From positions 2,356,001-2,420,000 of the forward strand of contig NZ_JAMZDZ010000001.1 of assembly GCF_024172085.1 (NCBI RefSeq): a stretch of DNA of 64,000 bases. The letters run 5' to 3'. The translations under genes were made by a program, and so were the position numbers. Below are positions 52,401-60,191 of the stretch, piece after piece (within the stretch, counting starts at the first letter, position 1; every line of letters starts with the position of its first letter). This DNA is from Hamadaea flava (GTDB lineage Bacteria > Actinomycetota > Actinomycetes > Mycobacteriales > Micromonosporaceae). The notes below the pieces were generated by a model. The model made no database searches, had not been told where the DNA came from, and saw only the letters and a list, made by a program, of their open reading frames with translations.

Positions 52401-53140
52401 TACGCGTACTCCTGGACAAGCGTCTGGACCAGCTTCGGGAGTGCCTCGCCGATAGGCTCGCGCACGATGGTGCTCGCGAGCGGGTCGTACGGCGTGGCCT
52501 GCGCGTTCACGATGGTGATGCGTGCGCCGGCCTGCGCGGCGATCGCGCACAGCGACGCCGCCGGTTCGACGGTGAGCGACGTGCCGACGGCCCAGAAGAG
52601 GTCGCAGGCCGCCGCGACCTGCGCGGCCCGGTCGATGGTGTCCGGATCGAGCATCTCGCCGAACATGATCGTCCCGGACTTGAGGATGCCGCCGCACTCG
52701 GTGCAGCTGGGATCGGGCTCGCCCTCCTCGACGCGGTCGAGTGCCTCGCGCATCGTCGTACGCGCACCGCAGTCCACGCACCGCACGGTGAACATGGTGC
52801 CGTGCAACTCGATGACCTTGCGATCGGCGATTCCGGCTTTCTGATGCAGCCCGTCGATGTTCTGCGTGACGACGCGCAGCGGGAAACCGTTGCGCTCCAG
52901 GTCGGCCAGCGCCTCATGGGCCGCGTTCGGCCGGGCTGTCCACGCTGGACTGTCCTTGCGCGCCAGCCAGGACGCCTTCCGCACCTCCTCGTCGGCCAGG
53001 TAGTTCTGCAGCGTGAACAGCTTCTCCTTGGCCGGGTCGCGGGTCCAGACGCCGTTGGGGCCGCGGAAGTCGGGAATGCCGGAGTCGGTGGAGATCCCGG
53101 CCCCGGTCAGCACGGTGATCAGCGGCTTCTGCTTGGTCAT
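52400..53140 (-). CDS. Sir2-family NAD-dependent protein deacylase
   Basis: A 246-residue sirtuin. NAD-binding GAGISTDSGIPDFRG at about residues 13-27, TQNIDGLHQKAG and the catalytic histidine in ELHGTMF follow. The zinc-binding cysteines are CVDCG and CTECGG. VGTSLTVEPAA and NAQATPYD are C-terminal NAD contacts. It removes acyl groups from lysines. Co-transcribed with the SDR through TAATG. Divergent from the GyrB-like gene by 63 bp. Confidence 0.93.
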   Translation of the reverse strand: MTKQKPLITVLTGAGISTDSGIPDFRGPNGVWTRDPAKEKLFTLQNYLADEEVRKASWLARKDSPAWTARPNAAHEALADLERNGFPLRVVTQNIDGLHQKAGIADRKVIELHGTMFTVRCVDCGARTTMREALDRVEEGEPDPSCTECGGILKSGTIMFGEMLDPDTIDRAAQVAAACDLFWAVGTSLTVEPAASLCAIAAQAGARITIVNAQATPYDPLASTIVREPIGEALPKLVQTLVQEYA

Positions 53141-53203
53141 GGCTCCATGATCCCAGCCCCGGCAACGCATATCAGGCAGCGACTCTTCCCGTACGCTGTC
53201 GCG

Positions 53204-53851
53204 ATGCCCTCCGAGCAGCCTCGAGTATTCGCGGCGAAAGACCTGGTCGTTCTCACCGGCGCGGATGTCGTCCGCAAGCGGCCACGCATGTACTACGGCG
53301 TCGACCAGGACGACCCCGCCCTCCCCGGGGCGGTGCTGCGGAGCGTCGTGCAGGGCGTCCTCCACGTGCCGCCGGCTCGGGAGTCGCTGGAGATCGTGGT
53401 GACGATCAGCGGCGATCTGGTCTTCAGCGTCCACGACAACGGCGGCGGAATGTCCCCGCACACCGGGCACCCGGCTCAGCGACCAGACCCGGAGGCGATG
53501 CTGACCACGATCCATGCCGGTCACGATGATCGGGCCGGCGAGATCGGTCCTGCGGCCACCTTGTGTCGGCGGGTGGAGGTGTGGACACACTGGGAAGGCG
53601 TGGCCTACGCGACCGAGATGGCCGCCGACCGCACTGTTACCCCGCTCCGGGAGCTGGGTCCGGCTACGGAAGAGGGCACGAAGATCCGGATGTGGCTCGA
53701 TCCCGAGTATTTCGCGCCCGGCGCCCGGCTGCCGGTCCCGACGAGCGAGCTGACGGACTCGTTGCTGGAAGCCCGTAAGCGTCCCGCGGATCGGGTCACC
53801 TTCATCGACGAGCGACTCAGCGGTCTGAGATCGGGTCGAGGACAGGTTTGA
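53204..53851 (+). CDS. Orphan GyrB-like GHKL-ATPase domain protein (degenerate)
   Basis: A 215-residue standalone protein resembling the N-terminal ATPase domain of DNA gyrase B. LVVLTGADVVRKRPRMYYGV mirrors GyrB LEGLEAVRKRPGMYIGS, HDNGGGMS mirrors DNGRGIP, and PEAMLTTIHAG mirrors the V-V-LTVLHAG segment. The catalytic Glu of the gyrase NSVDE segment has no clear counterpart, and the GGLHGVG lid is missing, so it may bind but not hydrolyse ATP. The toprim and transducer domains are absent. It overlaps the convergent TrmO-like gene by 35 bp. Function unknown. Confidence 0.7.
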   Translation: MPSEQPRVFAAKDLVVLTGADVVRKRPRMYYGVDQDDPALPGAVLRSVVQGVLHVPPARESLEIVVTISGDLVFSVHDNGGGMSPHTGHPAQRPDPEAMLTTIHAGHDDRAGEIGPAATLCRRVEVWTHWEGVAYATEMAADRTVTPLRELGPATEEGTKIRMWLDPEYFAPGARLPVPTSELTDSLLEARKRPADRVTFIDERLSGLRSGRGQV

Positions 53852-54227
53852 CATCGAGGACCGGCGTGCCGTCGATCGCTTCCAGGCCACTGACGCGCAG
53901 ACGCAGGCCGTCGACCTCGCGCACGGTCACCCGGTGCAGGCCGATCGGGTTCGGGCGATCCGGCGACCGCGTGCTGAACACGCCCTGTTCCGGACGGGCG
54001 AGGTCGCCGCGCGGGTGCACCACCTGAACGGTTCGATCGGCGCGGTCGAGCCAGGTGAGCAGCAGAATGTCCGCTCCCGGGCGCATATCGCGGGCGGCCT
54101 CGGCGTACCGCGGGTCGACGACGAGCCAGGCGTCGGGCGCGCCTTCGTCGCCCTGCCGGGGCGCGTCCGCCAGCGACGTCAGCGGCGACGACACCGTCGC
54201 CACGGCGTACGCCGTGAAATCGCTCAT
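53817..54227 (-). CDS. TrmO/TsaA-like methyltransferase-family protein
   Basis: A 136-residue protein of the TrmO (YaeB/TsaA) fold. It shows DILLLTWLDRADR, GVFSTRSPDRPNPIGLHRVT (the family signature) and GTPVLDVKP. TrmO methylates the t6A base of tRNA-Thr using SAM; short actinobacterial members such as this may be related but not proven to act on tRNA. ATG 54227 is preferred over 54236/54257 as it starts the conserved domain. Confidence 0.82.
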   Translation of the reverse strand: MSDFTAYAVATVSSPLTSLADAPRQGDEGAPDAWLVVDPRYAEAARDMRPGADILLLTWLDRADRTVQVVHPRGDLARPEQGVFSTRSPDRPNPIGLHRVTVREVDGLRLRVSGLEAIDGTPVLDVKPVLDPISDR

Positions 54228-54268
54228 GAGTGTCATAGTCTCACGCCGATGGAACACGGCTCGGGCGC

Positions 54269-54285
54269 TGTCGACGATGTCGACA
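54269..54285. promoter_or_regulatory. 17-bp palindrome upstream of the TrmO-like gene
   Basis: TGTCGAC-GAT-GTCGACA, a perfect inverted repeat 41 bp upstream of the TrmO-like ATG. It could be an operator; no partner regulator can be named. Confidence 0.35.
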
Positions 54286-54286
54286 C

Positions 54287-54352
54287 CATGATCAGGGTCA
54301 TTTCCACGTCGCCATGACGCGCCATGACGACACAGAAATGACCATGATCATG
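54287..54352. repeat. 18-bp-arm inverted repeat with GATCA core
   Basis: CATGATCAGGGTCATTTC (54287-54304) and GAAATGACCATGATCATG (54335-54352) pair with one mismatch across a 30-nt loop. It sits between the TrmO-like gene start and the AurF-like gene end. Confidence 0.6.
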
Positions 54353-54376
54353 ACTGGCTTGGGGAATCGGCGCACC

Positions 54377-54438
54377 GCTCATGATCAGCGGAAGTTCGGT
54401 GGGGTTATAGCACCGCGAAACTTCCGCTGATCATGAGC
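54377..54438 (-). terminator. 20-bp-arm perfect hairpin after the AurF-like gene
   Basis: Arm GCTCATGATCAGCGGAAGTT (54377-54396) pairs perfectly with 54419-54438. Inside it CGGTG (54397-54401)/CACCG (54411-54415) can also pair, giving an extended stem. It begins 20 nt after the AurF-like stop and probably terminates that gene. Confidence 0.7.
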
Positions 54439-54457
54439 GAGCGCCTGGAGGAGCGGG

Positions 54458-55336
54458 TTAGACGAGGCCGGCGCGGGACCAGAGCAGGCGCGCGGGTCCG
54501 CGTACGAGGCCGAGGTCGCCGAGGTAGCTGGAGACGCGGGAGGCGGACCAGCGCAGGGTCTCCTGGAATCGCGGGTTCGCCCGGGCGGCGGCCTGGCCGT
54601 CGCGGGGCCGGATGCCGACGGCGGCGTAGACGCGGGGGTGCACGAGCCGCCCGGCGATCGAGTACGCCGCCCGCGCGATCACGATCCGGGCGTACGCGCT
54701 GCGCAGCGGGCCGGCGGCGGCGACCTGGCGGGCCAGTTCCTCGCGGGCGTACCGGACGTGGCGGGCCTCTTCGACGACGTGGATGCGGGAGACCATGCGG
54801 ATCAACGGTTGCAGCGTGTCGTCACCCATGATCTCGCGCTGGAACGAGTCGAGGATCTCCTCGGCGATCAGGATGGAGGCGTACATGTGCGGGCCGCGCG
54901 CGGTCGCCTTGAGCCAGCGGCCGAGCGCGTGGTCGAACGGGCTCGCCGGGTAGACCGGGCAGCCCATGGCCTCGATGAGCCGGCCGAACATGATCGAGTG
55001 CCGGCATTCGTCGGCCACCTCGGTCAGGGCGTACTGGGCGTGGCGGCTGGTCGGGTCGCTGTCGTAGTACTGCCGGATCAGCATCTCCATCAGGATGGTC
55101 TCGAACCAGAGCCCGGCGCTGGCGGCGCTGGCCACCTCGTGCTTGGTCAGCTCGATCCGCTGCTCTTCGGTCAGCCCGTCCCACAGCGGCGTGCCGTAGA
55201 GGCTGCTGCGTTCCGGCGGCAGCCAGTAGCGGCCCGGCTCCGGCGGCGCGGACCAGTCGATCTCGACGATCGGGTCGTAACTCGTGCGCAGCGAGGACTC
55301 CAGGAGTCTCTCGGCGGTCAGCTCCCGTGCCTCCAT
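54458..55336 (-). CDS. AurF-like diiron oxygenase
   Basis: A 292-residue ferritin-like diiron protein of the AurF (p-aminobenzoate N-oxygenase) family. The metal-ligand pattern is visible in ETILMEMLIRQYY, LTEVADECRHSIMFG (ExxxH-type), SILIAEEILDSFQREIM and VEEARHVRYAREEL (ExxRH). Members oxygenate amines or other substrates in secondary metabolism, or act in lipid and fatty acid chemistry. It has GGTGGAGG before the ATG. It is divergent from the TetR-BVMO operon; the shared gap holds a GTTACG repeat operator, so the TetR protein likely controls it too. Confidence 0.85.
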   Translation of the reverse strand: MEARELTAERLLESSLRTSYDPIVEIDWSAPPEPGRYWLPPERSSLYGTPLWDGLTEEQRIELTKHEVASAASAGLWFETILMEMLIRQYYDSDPTSRHAQYALTEVADECRHSIMFGRLIEAMGCPVYPASPFDHALGRWLKATARGPHMYASILIAEEILDSFQREIMGDDTLQPLIRMVSRIHVVEEARHVRYAREELARQVAAAGPLRSAYARIVIARAAYSIAGRLVHPRVYAAVGIRPRDGQAAARANPRFQETLRWSASRVSSYLGDLGLVRGPARLLWSRAGLV

Positions 55337-55357
55337 GCCCGCGCCTCCACCAAGGTA

Positions 55358-55386
55358 TTGACGTTACGGTTCGTAACTGTTACGAG
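55358..55386. promoter_or_regulatory. TetR operator with three half sites over the BVMO operon promoter
   Basis: GTTACG-N3-CGTAAC-N1-GTTACG (55363-55384): three copies of one hexamer in alternating orientation, giving two overlapping palindromes. A -35-like TTGACG (55358-55363) and -10-like TACGAG (55381-55386) with a 17-bp spacer frame it, 7 nt before the TetR ATG at 55394. Both the AurF-like gene and the TetR operon start from this gap. Confidence 0.65.
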
Positions 55387-55393
55387 TAGTAGC

Positions 55394-56053
55394 ATGCAAG
55401 GCGAGGGCACGGAAGTCAATGGACGCAAGCAGCGCTGGGCCGCCCATCGGGAGCAGCGCCGGGTCGAGCTGATCCAGGCCGCCATCGCGGCGGTGCTGGA
55501 GCACGGGCCCGAAGTCGACATGGAACAGGTGGCGGCCACGGCCGGGGTCAGCAAACCCGTGTTGTACCGGTACTTCGCCGACAAGTCCCAGCTGTGGATC
55601 GCGGTCGGGCAGCACCTGGCCGGGGTCGTCGTGAACGCGGTCGCCCCCGCCGTCGAGCAGGTACGCGAGGAGCGCACGCTCATCGAGGCGACCATCGACG
55701 CGTACCTGGGCGTCATCGAGGCCGAGCCGAATCTGTACCGCTTCGTCATGCACCAGTCGGGGATTCCCGGCGTGCATCAGCTCATCGTCGGGGCCAGCCG
55801 GGAGGTGGCGGTCGAACTCGCCCGCGTCATCGGCGATCGGCTGCGGGCGCTGGGGCTCGACGCCGGTCCGGCCGAGCCGTGGGCGTACGGGCTGGTCGGG
55901 TTCGTGCAGTCGGTGGGCGACTGGTGGATGCAGCACGGCCGGCCGATCCGGCGCGAGGCGTTGACCGACTATCTCACCGAGCTGCTGTGGAGCGGGTTCG
56001 ACGGGCTGCGGCGGCGTGCCGACCTTCCGCTGGAGATCCGGACGATGCGATGA
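55394..56053 (+). CDS. TetR family transcriptional regulator
   Basis: A 219-residue TetR protein. The HTH is at about residues 30-70 (VDMEQVAATAGVSKPVLYRY, FADKSQLWIAVGQHLAG). The ligand domain has AWAYGLVGFVQSVGDWW-type aromatic residues and resembles regulators of lipid/steroid genes. Its TGA overlaps the DUF4873 ATG. It probably represses this operon and the divergent AurF-like gene by binding 55363-55384. Confidence 0.9.
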   Translation: MQGEGTEVNGRKQRWAAHREQRRVELIQAAIAAVLEHGPEVDMEQVAATAGVSKPVLYRYFADKSQLWIAVGQHLAGVVVNAVAPAVEQVREERTLIEATIDAYLGVIEAEPNLYRFVMHQSGIPGVHQLIVGASREVAVELARVIGDRLRALGLDAGPAEPWAYGLVGFVQSVGDWWMQHGRPIRREALTDYLTELLWSGFDGLRRRADLPLEIRTMR

Positions 56054-56316
56054 GCTACGAGGGCGAGGGCCGCATCGGCGACCTGCCGGTGACCGTCCAC
56101 TTGAGCGGCCGGTGGGAGCCGGTCGACGGCCGCTTCCATTGGGGCGGCCGGATTTCACCGTCCACCGAGGTCGCCCAGCTTGTTCGGAGCGGCCGAAGGG
56201 ACGTGACGGTCCACATCGGAGAGCAGACCGCTCCGGGTCGCCTCGGCGAGGTGGACCCCTGGGGCGGCGTACGCGTCACCGGAGTCGGCGCACCCCCGTG
56301 GGAGGACGAGGAATGA
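56050..56316 (+). CDS. DUF4873 protein
   Basis: An 88-residue small protein of the DUF4873 type, with YEGEGRIGDLPVTVHLSGRW, TVHIGEQTAPGRLGEVDPWG and GVRVTGVGAPPW. In actinobacteria DUF4873 is found fused to, or next to, flavin monooxygenases, as here (next gene is a BVMO). ATGA overlaps on both sides show tight coupling. Probably a binding or accessory module. Confidence 0.82.
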   Translation: MSYEGEGRIGDLPVTVHLSGRWEPVDGRFHWGGRISPSTEVAQLVRSGRRDVTVHIGEQTAPGRLGEVDPWGGVRVTGVGAPPWEDEE

Positions 56317-57785
56317 CCCAGCACGTCGACATCGCCATCGTCGGGGCCGGCTTCGGCGGGCTCGGCGCGGCGATCCGCCTGAGCAAGGCCGGGTTCGGCG
56401 ACCTGCTCGTGTTCGACGACGGCGACGACGTCGGCGGCACCTGGCGCGACAACACCTATCCCGGCTGTGCCTGCGACGTGCCGTCGCACCTCTACTCCTT
56501 CTCCTTCGCCTCCAATCCGGACTGGTCGAACACGTTCTCCGGGCAGGCCGAGATCTGGGCGTACCTGCGCGGCTGCGTCGAACGGTTCGGTCTTCGTGAG
56601 CGCATCAGGACCGGGCATCGGGTGACCGACGCCGCCTGGGACGGCACGCGCTGGGTGATCACGACGAGCCGGGGCGAGTACACCGCGCGCGTCCTGGTCG
56701 CGGCGGCCGGCCCGCTCAGCGACCCCGCCATTCCGGACATCCCTGGGATCGGCGACTTCGAGGGCACGGTCTTCCACTCCGCGCGCTGGCGGCACGACCA
56801 CGACCTGTCCGGCAAGCGGGTGGCGGTCATCGGCACCGGCGCGTCGGCGATCCAGTTCGTCCCACGCATCCAGCCCGAGGTCGCGAAACTGTCGCTGTTC
56901 CAGCGCACGCCGGCCTGGATCATGCCGCGCCTGACCCGCCGGATCAGCCGCGTCGAGCGCCTGATCTACCGGCACGTCCCCGGCGCGCAGCGGCTCGCGC
57001 GCCTGGGCATCTACTCGGTCCGCGACGCGATGGGCGTCGGCTTCCTGCACCCGCGCGTCAACCGGCTCGCGTCCCGCCTCTCGCTGCGCACGCTCCGCCG
57101 TCAGGTCCGCGATCCGCAACTCCGCGACAAGATCACGCCACGGTACGCGATGGGCTGCAAACGAGTCCTGATATCCAATGACTACTGGCCGACGCTGACC
57201 AAGCCGAACGTCGACGTCGTGACGTCGGGCATCGCCCGGATCACGGCGAGCGGCCTGATCACGGCGGACGGCATGGAGCATCCGGCCGACACGATCATCC
57301 TGGGCACCGGGTTCCACGTCACCGACTCGCCGATCATGCGGCACATCCGCGGGGCGGACGGCCGAGCGCTGAGCGAGGCCTGGACGCCGAGCATGTACGC
57401 GTACCGGGGGACAACGGTGCCCGGCTTCCCGAACTTGTTCTTCCTGCTCGGCCCCAACACCGGACTCGGGCACACCTCGGTCGTGCTGATGATCGAGTCG
57501 CAGCTCAACCTCGTGGTCAAGGCGCTCAAACACATGCGGGCGCGGGGCCTGACCGCGATCGAGCCGACCCCGGCGGCGCAGCGCGACTGGTCGGCCACGA
57601 TCGCGAAGAAGATGCGCGGCACCGTCTGGGAGACCGGCTGTTCGAGCTGGTACCTCGACGCGACCGGGCGCAACACCACCATCTGGCCCGGCTTCGCGAC
57701 CAGCTTCCGATGGCGTACGCGGCATTTCCGGGCCGCGGACTATGTCGCACCGAGCGCAGTGAAGGAGCACGCCGATGCGCTATGA
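56313..57785 (+). CDS. Baeyer-Villiger-type flavin monooxygenase
   Basis: A 490-residue FAD/NADPH monooxygenase. N-terminal FAD motif IVGAGFGGLGAA, then the BVMO fingerprint FxGxxxHxxxW as FEGTVFHSARW, the NADPH motif IGTGASA and the GGTWRDNTYPG segment. It would insert oxygen into ketones, giving esters or lactones. Coupled to DUF4873 (ATGA) and to the SDR (11-bp overlap). The operon layout resembles the mycobacterial mymA operon (BVMO-lipase/hydrolase-SDR). Confidence 0.9.
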   Translation: MTQHVDIAIVGAGFGGLGAAIRLSKAGFGDLLVFDDGDDVGGTWRDNTYPGCACDVPSHLYSFSFASNPDWSNTFSGQAEIWAYLRGCVERFGLRERIRTGHRVTDAAWDGTRWVITTSRGEYTARVLVAAAGPLSDPAIPDIPGIGDFEGTVFHSARWRHDHDLSGKRVAVIGTGASAIQFVPRIQPEVAKLSLFQRTPAWIMPRLTRRISRVERLIYRHVPGAQRLARLGIYSVRDAMGVGFLHPRVNRLASRLSLRTLRRQVRDPQLRDKITPRYAMGCKRVLISNDYWPTLTKPNVDVVTSGIARITASGLITADGMEHPADTIILGTGFHVTDSPIMRHIRGADGRALSEAWTPSMYAYRGTTVPGFPNLFFLLGPNTGLGHTSVVLMIESQLNLVVKALKHMRARGLTAIEPTPAAQRDWSATIAKKMRGTVWETGCSSWYLDATGRNTTIWPGFATSFRWRTRHFRAADYVAPSAVKEHADAL

Positions 57786-58692
57786 CCTGGCGGGCAAGAC
57801 CGTTCTCATCACCGGCGCGGCCCGCGGCATCGGCGCCGAGGTGGCCCGGCTCGCTGCCGCCCGGGGCGCGAAAGTCGCCCTGGTGGGTCTCGAACCGGCG
57901 CTGTTGGGCGACGTCGCCGCGGAGGTCGGCGGTTTCGCGTACGCCGCCGACGTCACCGACCAGTCCGCGTTGGACAGTGCGGTGGCGGCCACGGTGGACC
58001 ACTTCGGGCGGCTCGACGTCGTCGTGGCCAATGCCGGGATCGCGAACCTCGGCACCGTCGCGACCGGCCCGATCGACGCGCTCGTGCGTACGGTCGAGGT
58101 GAATCTCGTCGGAGCGATGCGGACGGTCGCCGCCGCTCTCCCCCACGTCGCCGAGGCGAAGGGGCACGTCCTGATCGTGTCGTCGGCCGCGGCGTTCACG
58201 GCGATGCCCGGCATGGCGGCGTACTGCGCGTCGAAGGCGGGTGTGGAGCAGTTCGGCAACGTGCTCCGGCTGGAGGCGTACCACCGGGGCGTCACGGTCG
58301 GCACCTGCCATCCGATCTGGATCGACACCGACCTCGTCCGCGACATCCGCGACGACCTCGCCTCGTTCCGGTACGCCCAGAAGCGGCTGCCGTGGCCGCT
58401 GAACAGCGTCATCTCGGTCGAGCAGTGCGCGGAGTCGATCGTGCGTGGCATCGAACGCCGTAAGCGCAAGGTATACGTCCCCCGGTCGATGGCGCTGGTG
58501 CAGGCGCTGCGCCCGATCGTGCTGTCGGGCTTCGCGGACCGCGTGATCCGAGCCGGGGGCGCCGGCCGACTGGTCGGCCAGATGGAGGAAGAGGTCCGGG
58601 GTTTGGGCCGGGCCTTCGGCAAGACGTCGGTAGGGACGCCGCCTGCGGAGGCGTCCCTACCGGCACCTGAGCGGGCGGGAGCGGACGCGTGA
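57775..58692 (+). CDS. Short-chain dehydrogenase
   Basis: A 305-residue SDR. TGAARGIG, NAGI, catalytic Ser in VSSAAAFTAMPG and YCASK are all present. The extra C-terminal about 70 residues (VISVEQCAESIVRGIERRKR) are typical of BVMO-linked and mycobacterial SDRs. It would oxidise or reduce an alcohol/ketone substrate of the adjacent BVMO. The last 25 codons contain a 13-bp-arm palindrome (58628-58662). The TGA overlaps the GTG of the hydrolase. Confidence 0.88.
   Translation: MRYDLAGKTVLITGAARGIGAEVARLAAARGAKVALVGLEPALLGDVAAEVGGFAYAADVTDQSALDSAVAATVDHFGRLDVVVANAGIANLGTVATGPIDALVRTVEVNLVGAMRTVAAALPHVAEAKGHVLIVSSAAAFTAMPGMAAYCASKAGVEQFGNVLRLEAYHRGVTVGTCHPIWIDTDLVRDIRDDLASFRYAQKRLPWPLNSVISVEQCAESIVRGIERRKRKVYVPRSMALVQALRPIVLSGFADRVIRAGGAGRLVGQMEEEVRGLGRAFGKTSVGTPPAEASLPAPERAGADA
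58628..58662. repeat. Palindromic element inside the SDR coding sequence
   Basis: Arms CGGTAGGGACGCC (58628-58640) and GGCGTCCCTACCG (58650-58662) pair perfectly around a 9-nt loop. It translates in frame as part of a Pro/Ala-rich tail (VGTPPAEASLPAP), lacking the SDR fold's usual residues. It looks like an intragenic REP-like insertion or an internal terminator/stabilising hairpin before the last gene. Confidence 0.65.
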
Positions 58693-59489
58693 AGGTCAAC
58701 CACAAGCGGGCCGGCACCGGGCCGACCCTCGTGCTCGTGCACGGCATCGGCCACCGGCACCAGGCCTGGGAACCCGTCTTCGACGCGCTCGCCGCCCACC
58801 ACGACGTCATCGCGTTGGACCTGCCGGGGTTCGGCGCGTCCCCCGTCCCTGACGGCGGCATGCCCCGGAGCATGACCGCCACCGTCGAGGCGATGATCGC
58901 GACGTTCGACGAATGGGGGCTGGACCGGCCGCACGTGGCCGGATACAGCCTCGGTGGGGCGATCAGCCTGGAACTGGCCGCGGCGGGAGCGGTCGCGTCA
59001 GCGACCGCGTTCTCGCCCGCCGGGTTCTTCACCGAAGCCGAGCGCCGCCGCGCGCTGCGCATTCTCACGACGCTCCGCGTGACGACGTTCGCCCCGACTC
59101 CCCTGGTCCGTCTGACGTGCGGGCGACCGGCGTTGCGCGCCACGTCGTTCGGCTCGCTGATGGCGTACCCGGGGAATCTGGACAACGACCGGGCCCTCGG
59201 GGACGCCCTGGCGCTGCGGCGCGGCAAAGGTTTCCGGGCGGTGGCGCGGGCGTCGAAGGGCTACCGGTTCGACGCGCCGAGACTCGACGGTGCGATCCCG
59301 GTCGCGATCGGCTGGGGCGAGCACGACCGGATCTTCGGCGTGCACATGGCCGACCGCGCCCGCGCGGAGATCCCGGCCGCCCGCGTCGTCCGCCTCGCCG
59401 GGTGCGGGCACGTCCCGATGAGCGACGACCCGGCCGCCGTCACCGACCTGATCCTGCAGACCACCGGAGCCCGCGCCCAGCTCGCCTGA
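58689..59489 (+). CDS. Alpha/beta hydrolase
   Basis: A 266-residue alpha/beta hydrolase. GPTLVLVHGIGHRHQAWEPV holds the oxyanion region, GYSLGG is the nucleophile elbow (Ser), and GCGHVPMSDDP the catalytic His. It probably hydrolyses the ester or lactone made by the BVMO. The GTG at 58689 overlaps the SDR stop (GTGA). It is the last gene of the TetR operon and is convergent, with no gap, with the membrane protein at 59490. Confidence 0.88.
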   Translation: MKVNHKRAGTGPTLVLVHGIGHRHQAWEPVFDALAAHHDVIALDLPGFGASPVPDGGMPRSMTATVEAMIATFDEWGLDRPHVAGYSLGGAISLELAAAGAVASATAFSPAGFFTEAERRRALRILTTLRVTTFAPTPLVRLTCGRPALRATSFGSLMAYPGNLDNDRALGDALALRRGKGFRAVARASKGYRFDAPRLDGAIPVAIGWGEHDRIFGVHMADRARAEIPAARVVRLAGCGHVPMSDDPAAVTDLILQTTGARAQLA

Positions 59490-60167
59490 TCAGATCTCCA
59501 CCGGAAAGGTCGCCAGGGTGACGATCGCGGCCACGAGCGCGACGACGGCGAGCCCGGCCAACGCGAACCGCGTACGCGCGACTCGGGCCCGGCCGGCGAC
59601 CCCCGCGAAGAACAACACCAGCGCGAAGATGACCGCGGTCAGCACGTAGTTGTCCCCGCGTTGGTTGGCGCTCTGCGCCTCGTGCGCCAGCGCGTCCGCC
59701 TGGGCGTTCAGGTCCGCGGCCCGGTCCTCGTCCGGCAACTGGTACGCGTCGAGGTCGAACGGGGTGGCCGGGGCGTTCGGGTTCACCAGCGGCTTGGTCG
59801 CCACCCACGCCTTGATCACGGGTTCGAAGCCGGGCCGGAACCGCTCGTAGAGAAAACCGGACAACGTTCCCGGAGTGGGCGTGTAGTCACCTGATGGACG
59901 CGTGATCTTTCCGGCGAGCAAGTCCTGATTGAGCGCCTCCAGCCAGGACGTGAAGTTGACGGCGTCGCGGATGCGCTGCTGGCCGGCTCGGTTGGCGGCC
60001 CGGCCCGCTTCGGCCCGCACCGCGCCGGCCTCGGCGTACGCGTTGGCCTGGACGCCGCCCCACTTCGTGCTCTCGAACCCGGCCCAGGCGGTGCCGACCG
60101 CCGCGAGCGCCATCACGACGGTCAACACCAGGTCGAGCCGATGACCTGGCTCCGCCTCGTCCTCCAC
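59490..60167 (-). CDS. Membrane protein of unknown function
   Basis: A 225-residue protein. TM1 at about residues 11-30 (LVLTVVMALAAVGTAWAGFE), then a helical soluble region (about 35-165), and two C-terminal TMs (YVLTAVIFALVLFFAGVAG, FALAGLAVVALVAAIVTLA). The layout resembles DUF4337-type membrane proteins, but no certain family. It follows the MFS gene by 24 bp on the same strand and is probably in the ArsR-MFS operon. Confidence 0.72.
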   Translation of the reverse strand: MEDEAEPGHRLDLVLTVVMALAAVGTAWAGFESTKWGGVQANAYAEAGAVRAEAGRAANRAGQQRIRDAVNFTSWLEALNQDLLAGKITRPSGDYTPTPGTLSGFLYERFRPGFEPVIKAWVATKPLVNPNAPATPFDLDAYQLPDEDRAADLNAQADALAHEAQSANQRGDNYVLTAVIFALVLFFAGVAGRARVARTRFALAGLAVVALVAAIVTLATFPVEI

Positions 60168-60191
60168 ATCGGCTGTAACTGCCGAAACGGA

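Noticed and set aside
58628-58662. Terminator of the BVMO operon
   Set aside because: It lies inside the SDR coding sequence, and the next gene overlaps the SDR stop codon, so full termination here would abolish the hydrolase.
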